Source: Primula veris (taxonomy: Eukaryota; Streptophyta; Magnoliopsida; Ericales; Primulaceae). From it: DNA of 64,000 nucleotides. Made by a program: the position numbers and the translations under genes. Numbering within the stretch: position 1 is the stretch's first letter; each line of letters begins with the position of its first letter. Positions 23,301 through 34,159 of this stretch are shown piece by piece. The stretch is taken from positions 27,328,702 to 27,392,701 of the forward strand of contig OY821743.1 in NCBI GenBank assembly GCA_963682055.1, read 5' to 3'. The notes below the pieces were generated by a model. It did not search any database, was not told the origin of the DNA, and saw only the letters and a list, made by a program, of their open reading frames with translations.

Positions 23301-25704
23301 TAATCGCAGAAGCATTGTTCGAGGAGTCTAGCTACAATCTGATGTTGGTTGTAACGTACTTTTCAAGTTTTGCAATTTATGTTTTTATATATTTTGGCTG
23401 TTTTTTAAAAGGCATCTAAAGTTTACATTCTTCTGACTGGTCAAATTTTGCAGTAACGAGGGACAGGTTAAAAAGAACTTATCAATCAAGCCAAATGACA
23501 ATGGTTACTTTGTTCAACTGAGTAAGTGTCTTCCAGTTATATGTTCTCTCCATCCAACCTTTTCTATTTGGCAAAAGAAAATAGGTGAATTATTGAATTT
23601 GCTGTGCCTGTTAGGTGGACGCTATTATTGTGATAAGGCATCTCTCGTATTACTATAAGTAGGGTATCTTTTGGCTTAACTATTAATAAAGTATCAGAGT
23701 AGTTCTGAAATCATTTAGAAATTGGAATGTATCTATGATTTCCCATGTAGTGCGATAGGAACTAGTCATCTTATTTGAACTCACAGCCTCAATTTGTGTG
23801 ACAAGAAGGATTTACCATTGACCAGGAGATTCTTACCGCTGTGATTTTCTCTAAATCTCTCTTTTGTTTTATTATACTGAAATCGTTTACGAATGGTAGT
23901 GTCTATGGAAGAAGAACTTAAACTTCTCTGAAACTTGTATCTTATTTCTTGTATCACTTCAACTTCTTGTATGCCTGGCAGTGATCTTAGTTATCTTTTG
24001 GCATTTTTGCTGCTTATTTTTGGCAATATGATAAGTAAAAAGCATCTCCCTAAACTGTTGTCTGTTTCTCTTTAACCGTTTGCTTGCCATTGCTTTGCTG
24101 TTTTAATTGGTTACTGGTTGCCCGTTCTTGCACTAGCAACTCAAGAGTAGTGCAACAGCTAAAGCTGAACTGTTCGTTTCCAATATTCAAGCATAGTTTA
24201 TTTTTTTTAACAAGTTTGCTACTTTCTTGCAGATGTTATAAATAGTCTCCTGAAAACTAATGACCGGTATACAGTACCTGTCTCGACTGCTGAGTTTGCA
24301 GTTATGCGCACCGCATTCAGTGTATGTGAAACTGTTCCTTAACTCTCATTACATTGTCATTATAAAGCCTAAGGGATGAGACACTTCGTGATGTGATTGA
24401 TGTAGATTTCCAGGTAATAGTATAATCAACGATGGAATGTTCCAAATCATTTTTATTCACCAAAGGAAATTTCAATGTTTGTACTTTGTCCTTTTAGCGT
24501 CATGAGAGTCTTTTACAACAAAACTTGACTGGAACATTCTTTTGCAGCCCTAATGACGAGTAAGTAAGAATATTATTGGCTCATGCAGTTTTTTAACAAA
24601 TAGATAAACTCATGCAATTTACTTTCTAATCTTTCGAATTCGATACTTAAACTGTACCTTCAGTGATCTCTTTTTGGTAAATATTGTATTAAACACTAGC
24701 ACGATAACTACCGCACCTTTGTCTCAAGATCTACGCACCAAGACCTTAATGAATTTGAAGTATTCTCATTAAAATTATGATTTCTTGAGCACATCCATAA
24801 AAGATGCAAGTGCAGGAAAGCCCCTTTTGGCAGCACGAGGTTCTAAGCAATTTTTATTCAAAGATCTCTACTGTTTCTTCAGTGTGTAAACTTCCCAGAG
24901 ATCTTTTACTTTGTGCAAGACCTTTGTCAAAAAGTGAAATATTTCAAATTTGCAGGACCTGGAAATTGTAAAAAGTTACTCACAAGGCATGATTAGTTCA
25001 AAAGTAGAAACATTGCCAAGTTTTACTACCTCCTAAGAATGAAATATTAGTAGCATTGTTTTGACTTCTCCCCTTTTGAATTAACACTTTTTTCATATTT
25101 TGAAATAATAAAACTGAACATGAAAGGGTGCTCAATTATCTTTTGAGGTCTTATTTATTTTTCTGCATCATCTCCGACTCTTACTTAACTTGCTTGTGAC
25201 TCTTTTGCTTTGGAAAAACATACACCTGAACTGGAGGTTTTGTTAATTTAGCATTTATTAGTGTTCTTTGTTTCTGGGGATCCGCGATTGTTTATGTGAA
25301 TATGATAGCTTTGTAGCGGAAAAATACTTTAGTTGTTTACTTATCCCTGATTACGATACATTCTCGCAGCTTGTTTTAGTGTACTTAAATAACTAATTTA
25401 GAGGAAATGACCATAGTCAAACCCATGATGACTAGATTGTAATGATAACACGATTTGTAATGGTCTATAACTTTTTTGTTGGAATATAAGAGCAGCATTT
25501 GTTTAATTGTGCAATGATGCCATAGTTAACCAGCAAAACAGTTGGCTCTAATTTTCCTAACTGGAAATGTTCTACCCTTCACTTGTGCAGTTTGCTTTAC
25601 CCCACATCATGGGCTGGGACAGGTATACCAACCAGGCTCCGAAGAACACTCAAGAAAATCCACAGAAGACACCGCAGTTCATGGGTTCAGAATGGGATAA
25701 ATAA
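20344..25704 (+). CDS. WHY2: Whirly ssDNA-binding protein, WHY2 type
   Basis: Exons 20344-20378, 22330-22445, 22533-22630, 22799-22891, 23205-23299, 23454-23521, 24233-24321, 25591-25704 (TAA) join in frame to 235 residues. Whirly proteins bind single-stranded DNA as tetramers. WHY2 is the mitochondrial form that limits error-prone repair of organelle DNA. Seen: a basic, Ser/Thr-rich N-terminus suited to organelle import, the KGKAALS oligomer/ssDNA-binding motif at 65-71, [49 protein letters not shown], and a C-terminus ending GSEWDK. The acidic EWDK tail and KGKAALS fit WHY2. The first exon is short (11 codons) and less certain. It begins 44 bp after the palindromic element, so its promoter may lie in that element. 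Exon 2 has two possible acceptors (CAGCAG at 22324-22329). Confidence 0.93.
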
Positions 25705-26995
25705 AATCAATTCACTATTTTCTTAGGGTTATTTCTTCATGTTCCTTTTGGCGTCATCGGGGGGGTATTTAACGGACAACGTTTTTATAATTTTGAATCC
25801 TACTTCTGAGAGTGAACATTTGGTAGAAGAGAAGATTCCCTAATGAAAGTTTTGTGTTTGAGTTCTGGTTTTAATGATCTCTTGTTTATTCCCCTTTAAA
25901 GAAGGTTGTTAAATATATGAGATGGAATTAAAATACAAGGATGTAGTTATAATTGCAGTGTATCAGGGAGTTTCTTTTAACGATCTTAGGATTCATACTG
26001 TTGGTTGGGTTGCTCAAACCAGTAACTTAGTGTTAACGAGCTGAGAGTTTACCTAAGTCGATACTTAGTGGACTTAATCGTTGTGTACTTAATATTTGTC
26101 ACTTGTAAAACTCTCATCGCAAAATTTGTTAACTTAGTCATGGATGGGAACACTTCTAAGTGTGTAAGCATTGACGTCAAAAAAATCTTTTTCATTGGCT
26201 TGTATGGAATTTAATCTGAATTCTAGTTCTGGGTATCAAGCAACACCAAAAAGTTTACTCAATCTTTTCTAAAACAGTTCTGTACATATTCTTTGCCAAT
26301 TTACATAAAAATTGGACATCTGATATCTTGCAATTAGGTGTGTAAATGTAAACTAGGTAATGAACAAGTAAATGGCATCAAAAGAAACTGGCAAGGAATG
26401 GTTCATGATCAATTAGTTTTAACATAGAAAAGAGCTATCCATTTGCATTCAACGGTTCTGTTAATAAGTTTTCTCAAACAAAATTTAAGGACAAAATAGC
26501 GGAAGGGGTGTGTGCTTTACTTCAAGCTCATTGTTAAATTAAAATATCACTTGGGAATGCATAATCTTGAGGATACTGCTCGTAATCTGGGTAAACAATA
26601 AGTTCCTCAAAAGTACCATTAAAGATTTAAATTTGAAACTAAGGCAGAATTTCTATCTAATGTAGGCGATTTCGAAATACTTTCGTTTGAACGACAAACC
26701 AGTCTCAGCTTTTGAATTTCAACTCGCCAGAAAACATGAACGAATCTGAACAATTTCTAAATAATGTTTAAAAACAAAGTACTAAATGCGAAAAGAAAAG
26801 AAAACAAAAATTTCTGTTTCCACAAACTTCCACCGTTCAAATTCTACAACCAATGATATATAACAGAACCGAAAAACTCAAACCTTCAGGGTACACATAA
26901 CGAAAAAGCCAGGCCAGTTTAAATAGTCAAGGTATGAACGTAAAACAATCAACTATAATCAACTTTCTTATATTTAAAAGAAGAAGGGAATGGAC
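25705..26995. other. Intergenic between convergent genes
   Basis: Contains the 3' flanks of the Whirly (+) and phytolongin (-) genes. No coding signal, RNA gene or clear repeat seen. Confidence 0.5.
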
Positions 26996-27799
26996 TTAAC
27001 GTACACATTGAATACCATCACAAATTATTAACCACACCGCAAGTAACACCAAACAGACAGCTATGTCAACAACGATAACAATTCTTAGTAAGCGACACCA
27101 CTTATTTCTAACATTTCGGTTACCATTAAGTGACCTTGTCCTCACATAACTCACTTCCTTGTTCAACGAGCTCATCGAATCCGAGCTATTAATCTCACTC
27201 TTAGCTGCTTTGTCCGTAGATGTTCGATGCTCCTCTATCTCAACTCCTCTGATCCCAATCATATGGTCCCTATTCTTCATTTTCTTCTCTTTCTTGCCAG
27301 ACTTGTTCAACAATGGAGCTTTCGTTGAGGTTATAACTTCACTATTAGACTCGATACTCGGTGAAGGAGAGAGACCAGAAGAACAACCAGGCTGCCAACC
27401 ACTGTTGTTTTGAGCTTCCAATGCAGTGATCAAACGATTAATAGCAGGAACTAATTGTTCTTGGACGGAAAGTGCGTTCATATTGGAGAAACTTTTTCTA
27501 AAGCCCTTTTTAGATGAGAGCCTTTTGTATTCGTCCTTAACATGGTTTAGGAACTGGAGAAGGCCGGAATTACAGAGACCTTTATCAGCAATGCCGAAAT
27601 AGACATATCCATCTTCGATAAGAAAACCGTATGTCTTTCTACCCATAGTTTGAAAATAGCATTTGTGATAAGGTGGAGTTTTTTCCAAACACAAAGTAGC
27701 CAAGTTTTGAAGCTCCTGGTCTCCAACACTATGTGAATATAAAACTTGACCACCCTTTGACACTGAGCAGTAGTAAACCGTGTTTTGGTTCGAAGCCAT
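26996..27799 (-). CDS. Phytolongin (Phyl1-type non-SNARE longin)
   Basis: An intact single-exon gene of 267 residues. Phytolongins are plant-specific relatives of VAMP7-type R-SNAREs that keep the longin domain but replace the SNARE coiled coil with a non-SNARE region; they act in endomembrane traffic. Seen: N-terminal longin domain about 5-125 (VYYCSVSKGGQVLYSHS, YGFLIEDGYVYFGIAD, FLNHVKDEYKR), a low-complexity Ser/Lys-rich middle region, and one C-terminal membrane anchor at about 237-260 (LLRIVIVVDIAVCLVLLAVW) followed by a short Cys-containing tail. No R-SNARE central arginine heptad pattern is apparent. The start ATG is the first in frame and gives the usual MASxxNTVYYC-like beginning. 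An AAAG|GTATTACC donor near 28375 suggests an intron in the 5' UTR. Confidence 0.92.
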   Translation of the reverse strand: MASNQNTVYYCSVSKGGQVLYSHSVGDQELQNLATLCLEKTPPYHKCYFQTMGRKTYGFLIEDGYVYFGIADKGLCNSGLLQFLNHVKDEYKRLSSKKGFRKSFSNMNALSVQEQLVPAINRLITALEAQNNSGWQPGCSSGLSPSPSIESNSEVITSTKAPLLNKSGKKEKKMKNRDHMIGIRGVEIEEHRTSTDKAAKSEINSSDSMSSLNKEVSYVRTRSLNGNRNVRNKWCRLLRIVIVVDIAVCLVLLAVWLIICDGIQCVR

Positions 27800-28461
27800 T
27801 GATTTTAAACCAGTATCATAAACAAAAAACCCAACAAATTTTGGTTTTGTGAGCTAATAATCTTGATCCTTGTAATCACTAAACGTTTAGTAAAGGGTCT
27901 TTTGTCTCAAAATCCTTGGCAGTTTTGATATCTATAACCAATCACAAGCATCGACGAGTCAAATATTCCAAATTTTCGCAGCAATTTATCTGAAATTTCA
28001 AAATTCTAAATTCAGACAGTGAACAAATGACTATGGCTTTTGCTAACACTCTGAACAAGAAAGCGAATACAGAGTAGAAGTCGGAGCATATACACTAAAC
28101 TATAAAACCATACAGATTCTTACTCAGAAAACAAAATTCTTCATAACCCTGAGACACTACTCAATATTATGCCTTTTCACAACAAACCCAGATCAAAAGA
28201 TTCAACCTTTATCTCAAATCTGCCAAAAAATTACTAAAAATTCAACTTTTGCTAACTCTAAAATAACAATCTAAGATAAACCCAGTAAAGTTTGGATGAG
28301 TTAATTTAGAATAGAATCACTAGATCGAGCCAATATAATAACCAAGTTAAACAATATATAAATAAAGGTAATACCTTTAGAATCTCAAAAGACCTTGTCT
28401 TGAAGCTAGGTGAAAGTATAGGAGTAGAAGAGAGATGTTGAATGTATTAATTTGTACTTAA

Positions 28462-28528
28462 TATATATATATATATATATAATATGTGTTTCCAAAAATA
28501 AAATAAAATAAAAAATATATAATAAATG

Positions 28529-28589
<61 letters not shown>
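28462..28589. repeat. (AT)n and (GA)n microsatellites
   Basis: (AT)n at about 28460-28481, then (TA)n followed by about 38 bp of GA repeats at about 28529-28589, upstream of the phytolongin gene. The Ser/Leu- and Tyr/Ile-repeat ORFs here are low-complexity artefacts. Confidence 0.9.
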
Positions 28590-28594
<5 letters not shown>

Positions 28595-30801
28595 CATAAG
28601 TCAAAGTCAATGGATGGGGTAAACTAAGGTAAAGAGACAAGAAGACCAATGAAGAAAAGAAAGTTATCTTGACTCTTGACCCACACCACTTTAATCAATA
28701 GGGTGTTGTTTATTTACGTTTACGGTTCGGGTTTGGGTTCGGGTTCGGGTTCGGGTTTGGGTTCGGGTTAAAACGATTTGGTGGGTTTGAGTTGAGATAG
28801 AAAATCGAATCGAGTTGGTTTCCGATTCAATAGTCTGGTTGGGGTTCGTTTTGGTTTACGACTATGGCACATGCTTTTGTTATTTTCTTTCTGTATTTAT
28901 TTTGTATTTTTTGTTTTGCCGGTCTAATCTGTTAAGTCGTGTAAACTTGTTTTGATTGTAAATTTAGCTAAATTAATTATGTTCAGTTTTTTTTTTTTTG
29001 CTAAATCTTGTGTATTCACCAAATTTATGAGTATTAAAGTTTGAATGATTGATAAACATATGTTACATATCGATATCAATAATGGTATGTGCACATAGTC
29101 TCACATGTACAATCATACATATGTCATACGTGACATGATTATAAGGGTGCGATTCTTTCATATTTTAAGGTTGTTTTAATTGTATTTAATTACTTTATCC
29201 AGCATAACGTATTATATCCACGATATGTGCACTGTGCACATAGCATTTCCGACTCCACGAGCTCACGGTTTTTTGCACAACCTTAACCGAAAGATTAGAA
29301 TATTTTTCTATATGGAGGGTTATTTGCGTTTTGAAAGTTAATCATTATTTCTTTTCTTTTTGACTTATTTAAAATTCAAATTACGATTTGGCAACCCGAT
29401 GCACTAAAAACTAATTTTCTAACTTAATAAAAACTCAAATAAAAATAAAAAACTCTAGTTGAACCCCCTCTAAACTAAAATATTATTTATTTATTAAAAA
29501 ACTGTAGATTATAGTGTTTTTTTTCTTTGTTTTTTGCGTTTCTATTTGTCGTATCGGTTCGGTCCCTTCGTGTTTTTACACATTGACAATGACAACTATG
29601 TTCCACTCCCATAGGACAGGTAACATGACTCTAAAGTCTCAAGTCTTAACCGTCTCCCTTACGGAATAATATCTGTATTCAATCTTTACACCAAACTCGT
29701 TTTTACAAGTGTTTCAACAGCCTGTGATTGAATTTTCTTTATTGCCTTTTGTTTTCGTTGATACTTTCCCTAGTTTGTTTGATGTTTCTAAGAATATGCT
29801 AAAACTTTAAAATAAAACTACAAAAAATGCAAAAAGACAGAAAATAAACAAAAACACAAAAACCCAAGTGGCCAGAAGTACACGAAAAAAGTAAGAGAAT
29901 TAAAAATGTTAAATGTACGGAAAAAACAAAAAAAAAAAGCCCCAAAATTATGGAAAAAAAAAACTATAGAAAAAAGAAAAATATTTAATATAGACTAATA
30001 AGAATAAAAAAAAAATGAACAATAGAAAGCTCACAACTTCAGAGAAAAAAATTCAAAAAGAAGCCAAATGAAATCTTTGTAAATTAGAAATAAAAGAAAG
30101 GCATAATTGTCAAATAAATTAGAAAAGTTTAGAAATGTCAAATAACCAAGACTATTCAACTACACGTAAAAACAAAAGAATCAGAAAAATGAGAGTAAAA
30201 AAGTATCAACAGCTGACTATAGTGTCTGAGGCAACAAGAACCGGATTTAATAACCTTGCATATGCTCACGAGTTTTTTGCTTCAACTGAATGAAAAGCTT
30301 ATTCCTCGATTGTTGAGCTAATTAACTATTACCATAAGACTTAACTGTTAGTCACCATTCATCAACGGATGTAAATGGTTCCGATTGGACCAGATCGGCC
30401 TGAATCCTAAACCAATCCTATAAGTGACGAAATGGAAAATTTGAAACCAAACCAAACCAAACCATTTTGAATCCAAAGCAAATCAAACCAAACAGAAGAG
30501 TATTTTACTGTATTTGAAAGAGTAAGGTGCCATGTAATTAAGAAAATCGGATAAATTCCAATAAACTGAAACAGAACACCCTGCCTGGTTATGAACCTGA
30601 AGAAATACAGGCATAGAGTGTTTTAAGGACCCAAACAACCTTAAAAGTCCATCAAAGCTGATAATTATTGGTGAAATCTACAACTGAATTATACATAAAA
30701 CACAACTTAAATTCATTCCCGATAATTACTACCATGTACTAAACTAAATTGATACAATACCAGCTTATCATCGGACTTAGCTTTCTTCCTCATAGTATGG
30801 C
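28590..30801. other. Intergenic; GGGTTC and AAACC short repeats
   Basis: Hexamer repeats GGGTTC / GGGTTT at 28733-28769 and AAACC repeats at about 30450-30495. The rest is A-rich with no convincing coding frame. Confidence 0.5.
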
Positions 30802-33800
30802 TTATAACAGTAATACTTCATTTCTCGACTCTGGGTTCCCCTGGGAAGTTGTTTGCGCACTATTTTCCTCGGAGGATGACATATGACTAGTTTCCTGAGA
30901 ATCTGACAAGCGGTCTGAGGGTTTAGGAGATGGGACGAGAGAGAGGCGACAAAGGGGGCAGGTCGGGTGAGTAGCAAGCCAAATGTCGATGCAACACATG
31001 TGAAAAGTGTGACCACAAGCTGGTATTTGTTGTAGCTTTTCTTCTGCTTGGTAGTCTGCTAGGCACACAGGACACCTGCAACAAAGGAAGCTCTAAGCCC
31101 AACTTAAATCTTTCGAACATTACATTATACCATCATATATGACAAAATAGAAATGCCATAAAGGAATGAAACCAGTATAAACGAAAAATCTAGGAAACAA
31201 CTGAAATTCGACTAGGTAAGACAATCTGGATAAGAGTTGCAACTAAAAGTCGTTGCATAACGACCAAAAAGAAGGAGATGAGTAAGATTTTGCATCAAAA
31301 CGAGCAAGTTAGTTGAGATATGGTCTACGAGTTTCCTTTCGTAAAAAATACTTATTACCAAAAAAGGAATAACGACAAGAAGGTAAATCACTTGGCGTAA
31401 CTGATAGATCTACCAACAGAAGTTCGGCAGTTCCATTGTTATCCAATAATGACGAAGTAATTTCCCCCAACTCTTGTGATTCGTATTTATGGCAAAACTC
31501 AAATGAGAGAAAAACACCCTTATGTAGGACACCAAACCTTTAATAGATACGAGGGACAGCACGAATCCAACCAAAAAAAGGTAAGATAAACAATAAAAAC
31601 TAACCTAATAACGGGAAATCATTGACCACCAAACTCAAAGTAACAAAAATCACCAGATCCTCACAATTATAGTCCAAATGAAAAGGATTGAAAAACAACG
31701 GCATGCAAAATTATAATTGTGGGTATGGATAATTTCCCAAAACAACTGCATGCAAATATTCTAGATTGAAAAACAACGGCATGCAAAACAACGATTTCCT
31801 GTCATTTACCCAAAACTAAAGGATTGAAAAACAACGGCATGCAAAATTTCCAATTGATTCCTCAAATGAGACGCAATAAAAGCAATTTTAAACCCAAATG
31901 AAAAGATTCTGGATTACACTAAATTAGAAGGCCCGAAAGCTAAAGGACGGTTAATTAATCAAGACAATGAAAGAGAATGTGCTGAACAGCGTCTTAGGTA
32001 AATAAAACCAACAAAAAAGAAAATTTAAAAGGATACAGCCTACTTACTGTGTGTCTTTGACAGAGAAGCTCTCCTTGAATATAATAATGGGCAACATTTC
32101 TCTATGTTCCCTCTTCAGCCCCAACTCGCACTATCCAAATTACAAAATCAAAAGATGAATTAGCAAGCTCGTACACTTGTTTGGATGGAAGTTTAGGTTG
32201 GGTAAAGGCTTTTATCTCATCTTTAAATATAAGGAAAGATAATTAGACCTTTATAAAGACGAACAAACCCAAAAGCACTACGCTATGGAATATCAAAGAA
32301 CGATTAATGATATAAGAGTTCCAAAATGCAAGCTGTTCAAGTATAATACCTGAGACAGTTTGAATTTCTTGCCTTGTGGGTATAAAATAATTTAATTTCC
32401 CATGGTTGCTAAAAACGCCTATGATACTCAAGACACAGTATAAGAACATATACTAAAACCTAAAATAGTTTCCAATATAGGAAACAGAAGCTATAAATGC
32501 TGGGTTACATTGGGATTTTGTAACCGAATATCAAAAGACACCCCCACCAGTCCAGGAAATATAAGTCAACTTTGTAAGCGAAATATTTTCCGAGGCAAAC
32601 TGATTGTTACTTGAATAAAACTATCGCCTATCGGTAATTCCCCTTTTGATAATTGTTGATGAAAAAGAGGAAAACTCATTTTCCATTCCATCTTGAGATG
32701 CTGCTTGTTCACTTTTCTTACAAAAATAATACCAAATAAGATTTCGCTGTTTCCTCTTTGACTTTTAGACGAGTTTCCTTTTTTCTTGTTCAAAGTTTCT
32801 TAAAATATTCCTTAACATTTCCCAAAACATTTTGATATTTCTCTCTCCAAAAGAGCGGATTAATGAGTGTCATACCCGCATTCTAAACATACGTCTTCAT
32901 CAAAGTGTATTACTTTGTAGTTTGTAACTACTCCTACTGTACTTGTGTTACAAGCCTTCAACTAGAGAGTTAACAGTACCGTTTCTATCAAGTGAAAAAC
33001 ACCTACTCGATTGCCTCGTGTCTGAAAATAACTGTAAATTGTACTAATACATATTTCTAATTCTATGTGCACGGTTCCACCCAGTGTCGGACCTAGGATC
33101 CTGGTAAAACAGCGGAATTCCATATTTTCTTCTTGTTATTATGTGGTATGCTCAAGGCTAAAGTTGTAAACAAAATTTAGCAATAAAGGGTAAAAGATCG
33201 GTTTTTTATCAATGTGGGGTGTGATGTAGCCCTACATTTGCACCTATTATCAATCTTTATCGACCGACAAAGGAAATTATAGCTAGTGTCTAAACTCTCA
33301 CAGTTATCAAATTCATAGTTTCATACAGTAATTCACATGCTGCAAAGAGAGTATAATAAGGATCGAAAGCCGACACAAAGTTTAGTCACAATGAAATTAC
33401 TTAAATTAAAAATGAAAGATCAGTTTTTTTTATTAATGTGGGGTGTGATGTAGCCCTGCATTGCACCTATTACCAATCTTTACTGACCGACAACAGATAT
33501 TTCAGCAAGTGTCTAAACTCTCACAGTTACCAAAATAATCCCCCCCCCCTTCATAATTCATATATTCATACAGTAATTCACATGCTGTAAATTGAGTATA
33601 ATATGGATCGAAAGCCGATACAAAGTTAACTTCATTGCCATTGTGATCAACTCCTTGTCCGTTATGCATTGATAGCCGATACAAAATTTAATCACAATAT
33701 AGCCAATACAAATTCAAAATGTAGCGGTTTGGTCCCCCTATTTAACAAAAGTAGCGTTTTGGTCCCCCTATTAACCAAAAGTAGCGTATTTTTCTCACAA

Positions 33801-34159
33801 TTCATAGTTTCATACAGTAATTCACACGTTGTAAAGTGAGTATAATATTGATCGACAGCTGATATAAAGTTAAATTACAATGTAATTAGTTAAAAGAAAT
33901 AAAATTATGAAAAATCAGATACCCTGTTGACTTCATTGCCATTGTGCTCAACTCCATGTGGGTGGTTTTGAACCGAGATTCGCATACGCATAGATCTCCA
34001 ATCAACCCTTCGATGGCGAAGATAAAACAAATAAAACAAGAACAAAACAAAAAAAATAAAAACTATAGGGACTGTAAAGATGAATGTTTGGAACTCAGGT
34101 TTGGAACAACATTTTGTTGGAGGAGTTGTTTCTTCTACTTCTTGTGTTTTTTGAGTCAT
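30802..34159 (-). CDS. ATL58/59-like RING-H2 membrane E3 ubiquitin ligase
   Basis: Three exons on the minus strand: 34159-33923, 32130-32048, 31075-30802, joined in frame to 197 residues. ATL proteins are membrane-anchored E3 ubiquitin ligases. Seen: one N-terminal transmembrane helix at about 24-47 (FQTFIFTVPIVFIFFVLFLF), a basic stop-transfer segment (RHRRVDWRSMRMR), the GLD-like region ELGLKREHREMLPIIIFKES at about 81-100, then the RING-H2 finger: C108, C111, C127, H129, H132, C135, C146, C149 with the conserved Trp before the sixth ligand (IDIWLATHPTCPLC). The Ser-rich tail ends NEVLLL. The composition CPVCLADYQAEEKLQQ is typical of the ATL58/59/ATL7 subgroup. An extra Cys precedes C135 where relatives have Glu. 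The first intron (about 1.8 kb) holds tandem duplications that include part of exon 1. Confidence 0.88.
33187..33890. repeat. Tandem duplications in the ATL-gene intron
   Basis: A unit of about 230 bp occurs at about 33195-33420 and 33421-33640 (both with TGTGGGGTGTGATGTAGCCCT, CTAAACTCTCACAGTTA and ATACAGTAATTCACATGCTG). A partial third copy lies at about 33793-33890. The second unit includes a copy of the exon 1 tail (minus-strand GTTGATCACAATGGCAATGA). A run of three 30-bp TAGCGTTTTGGTCCCCCTAT units lies at about 33721-33785. Confidence 0.75.

Noticed and set aside
27159..27413. 84-codon + strand ORF
   Set aside because: Antisense shadow of the phytolongin gene.
28406..28649. Ser/Leu- and Tyr/Ile-repeat ORFs
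   Set aside because: Translations of GA and AT microsatellites.
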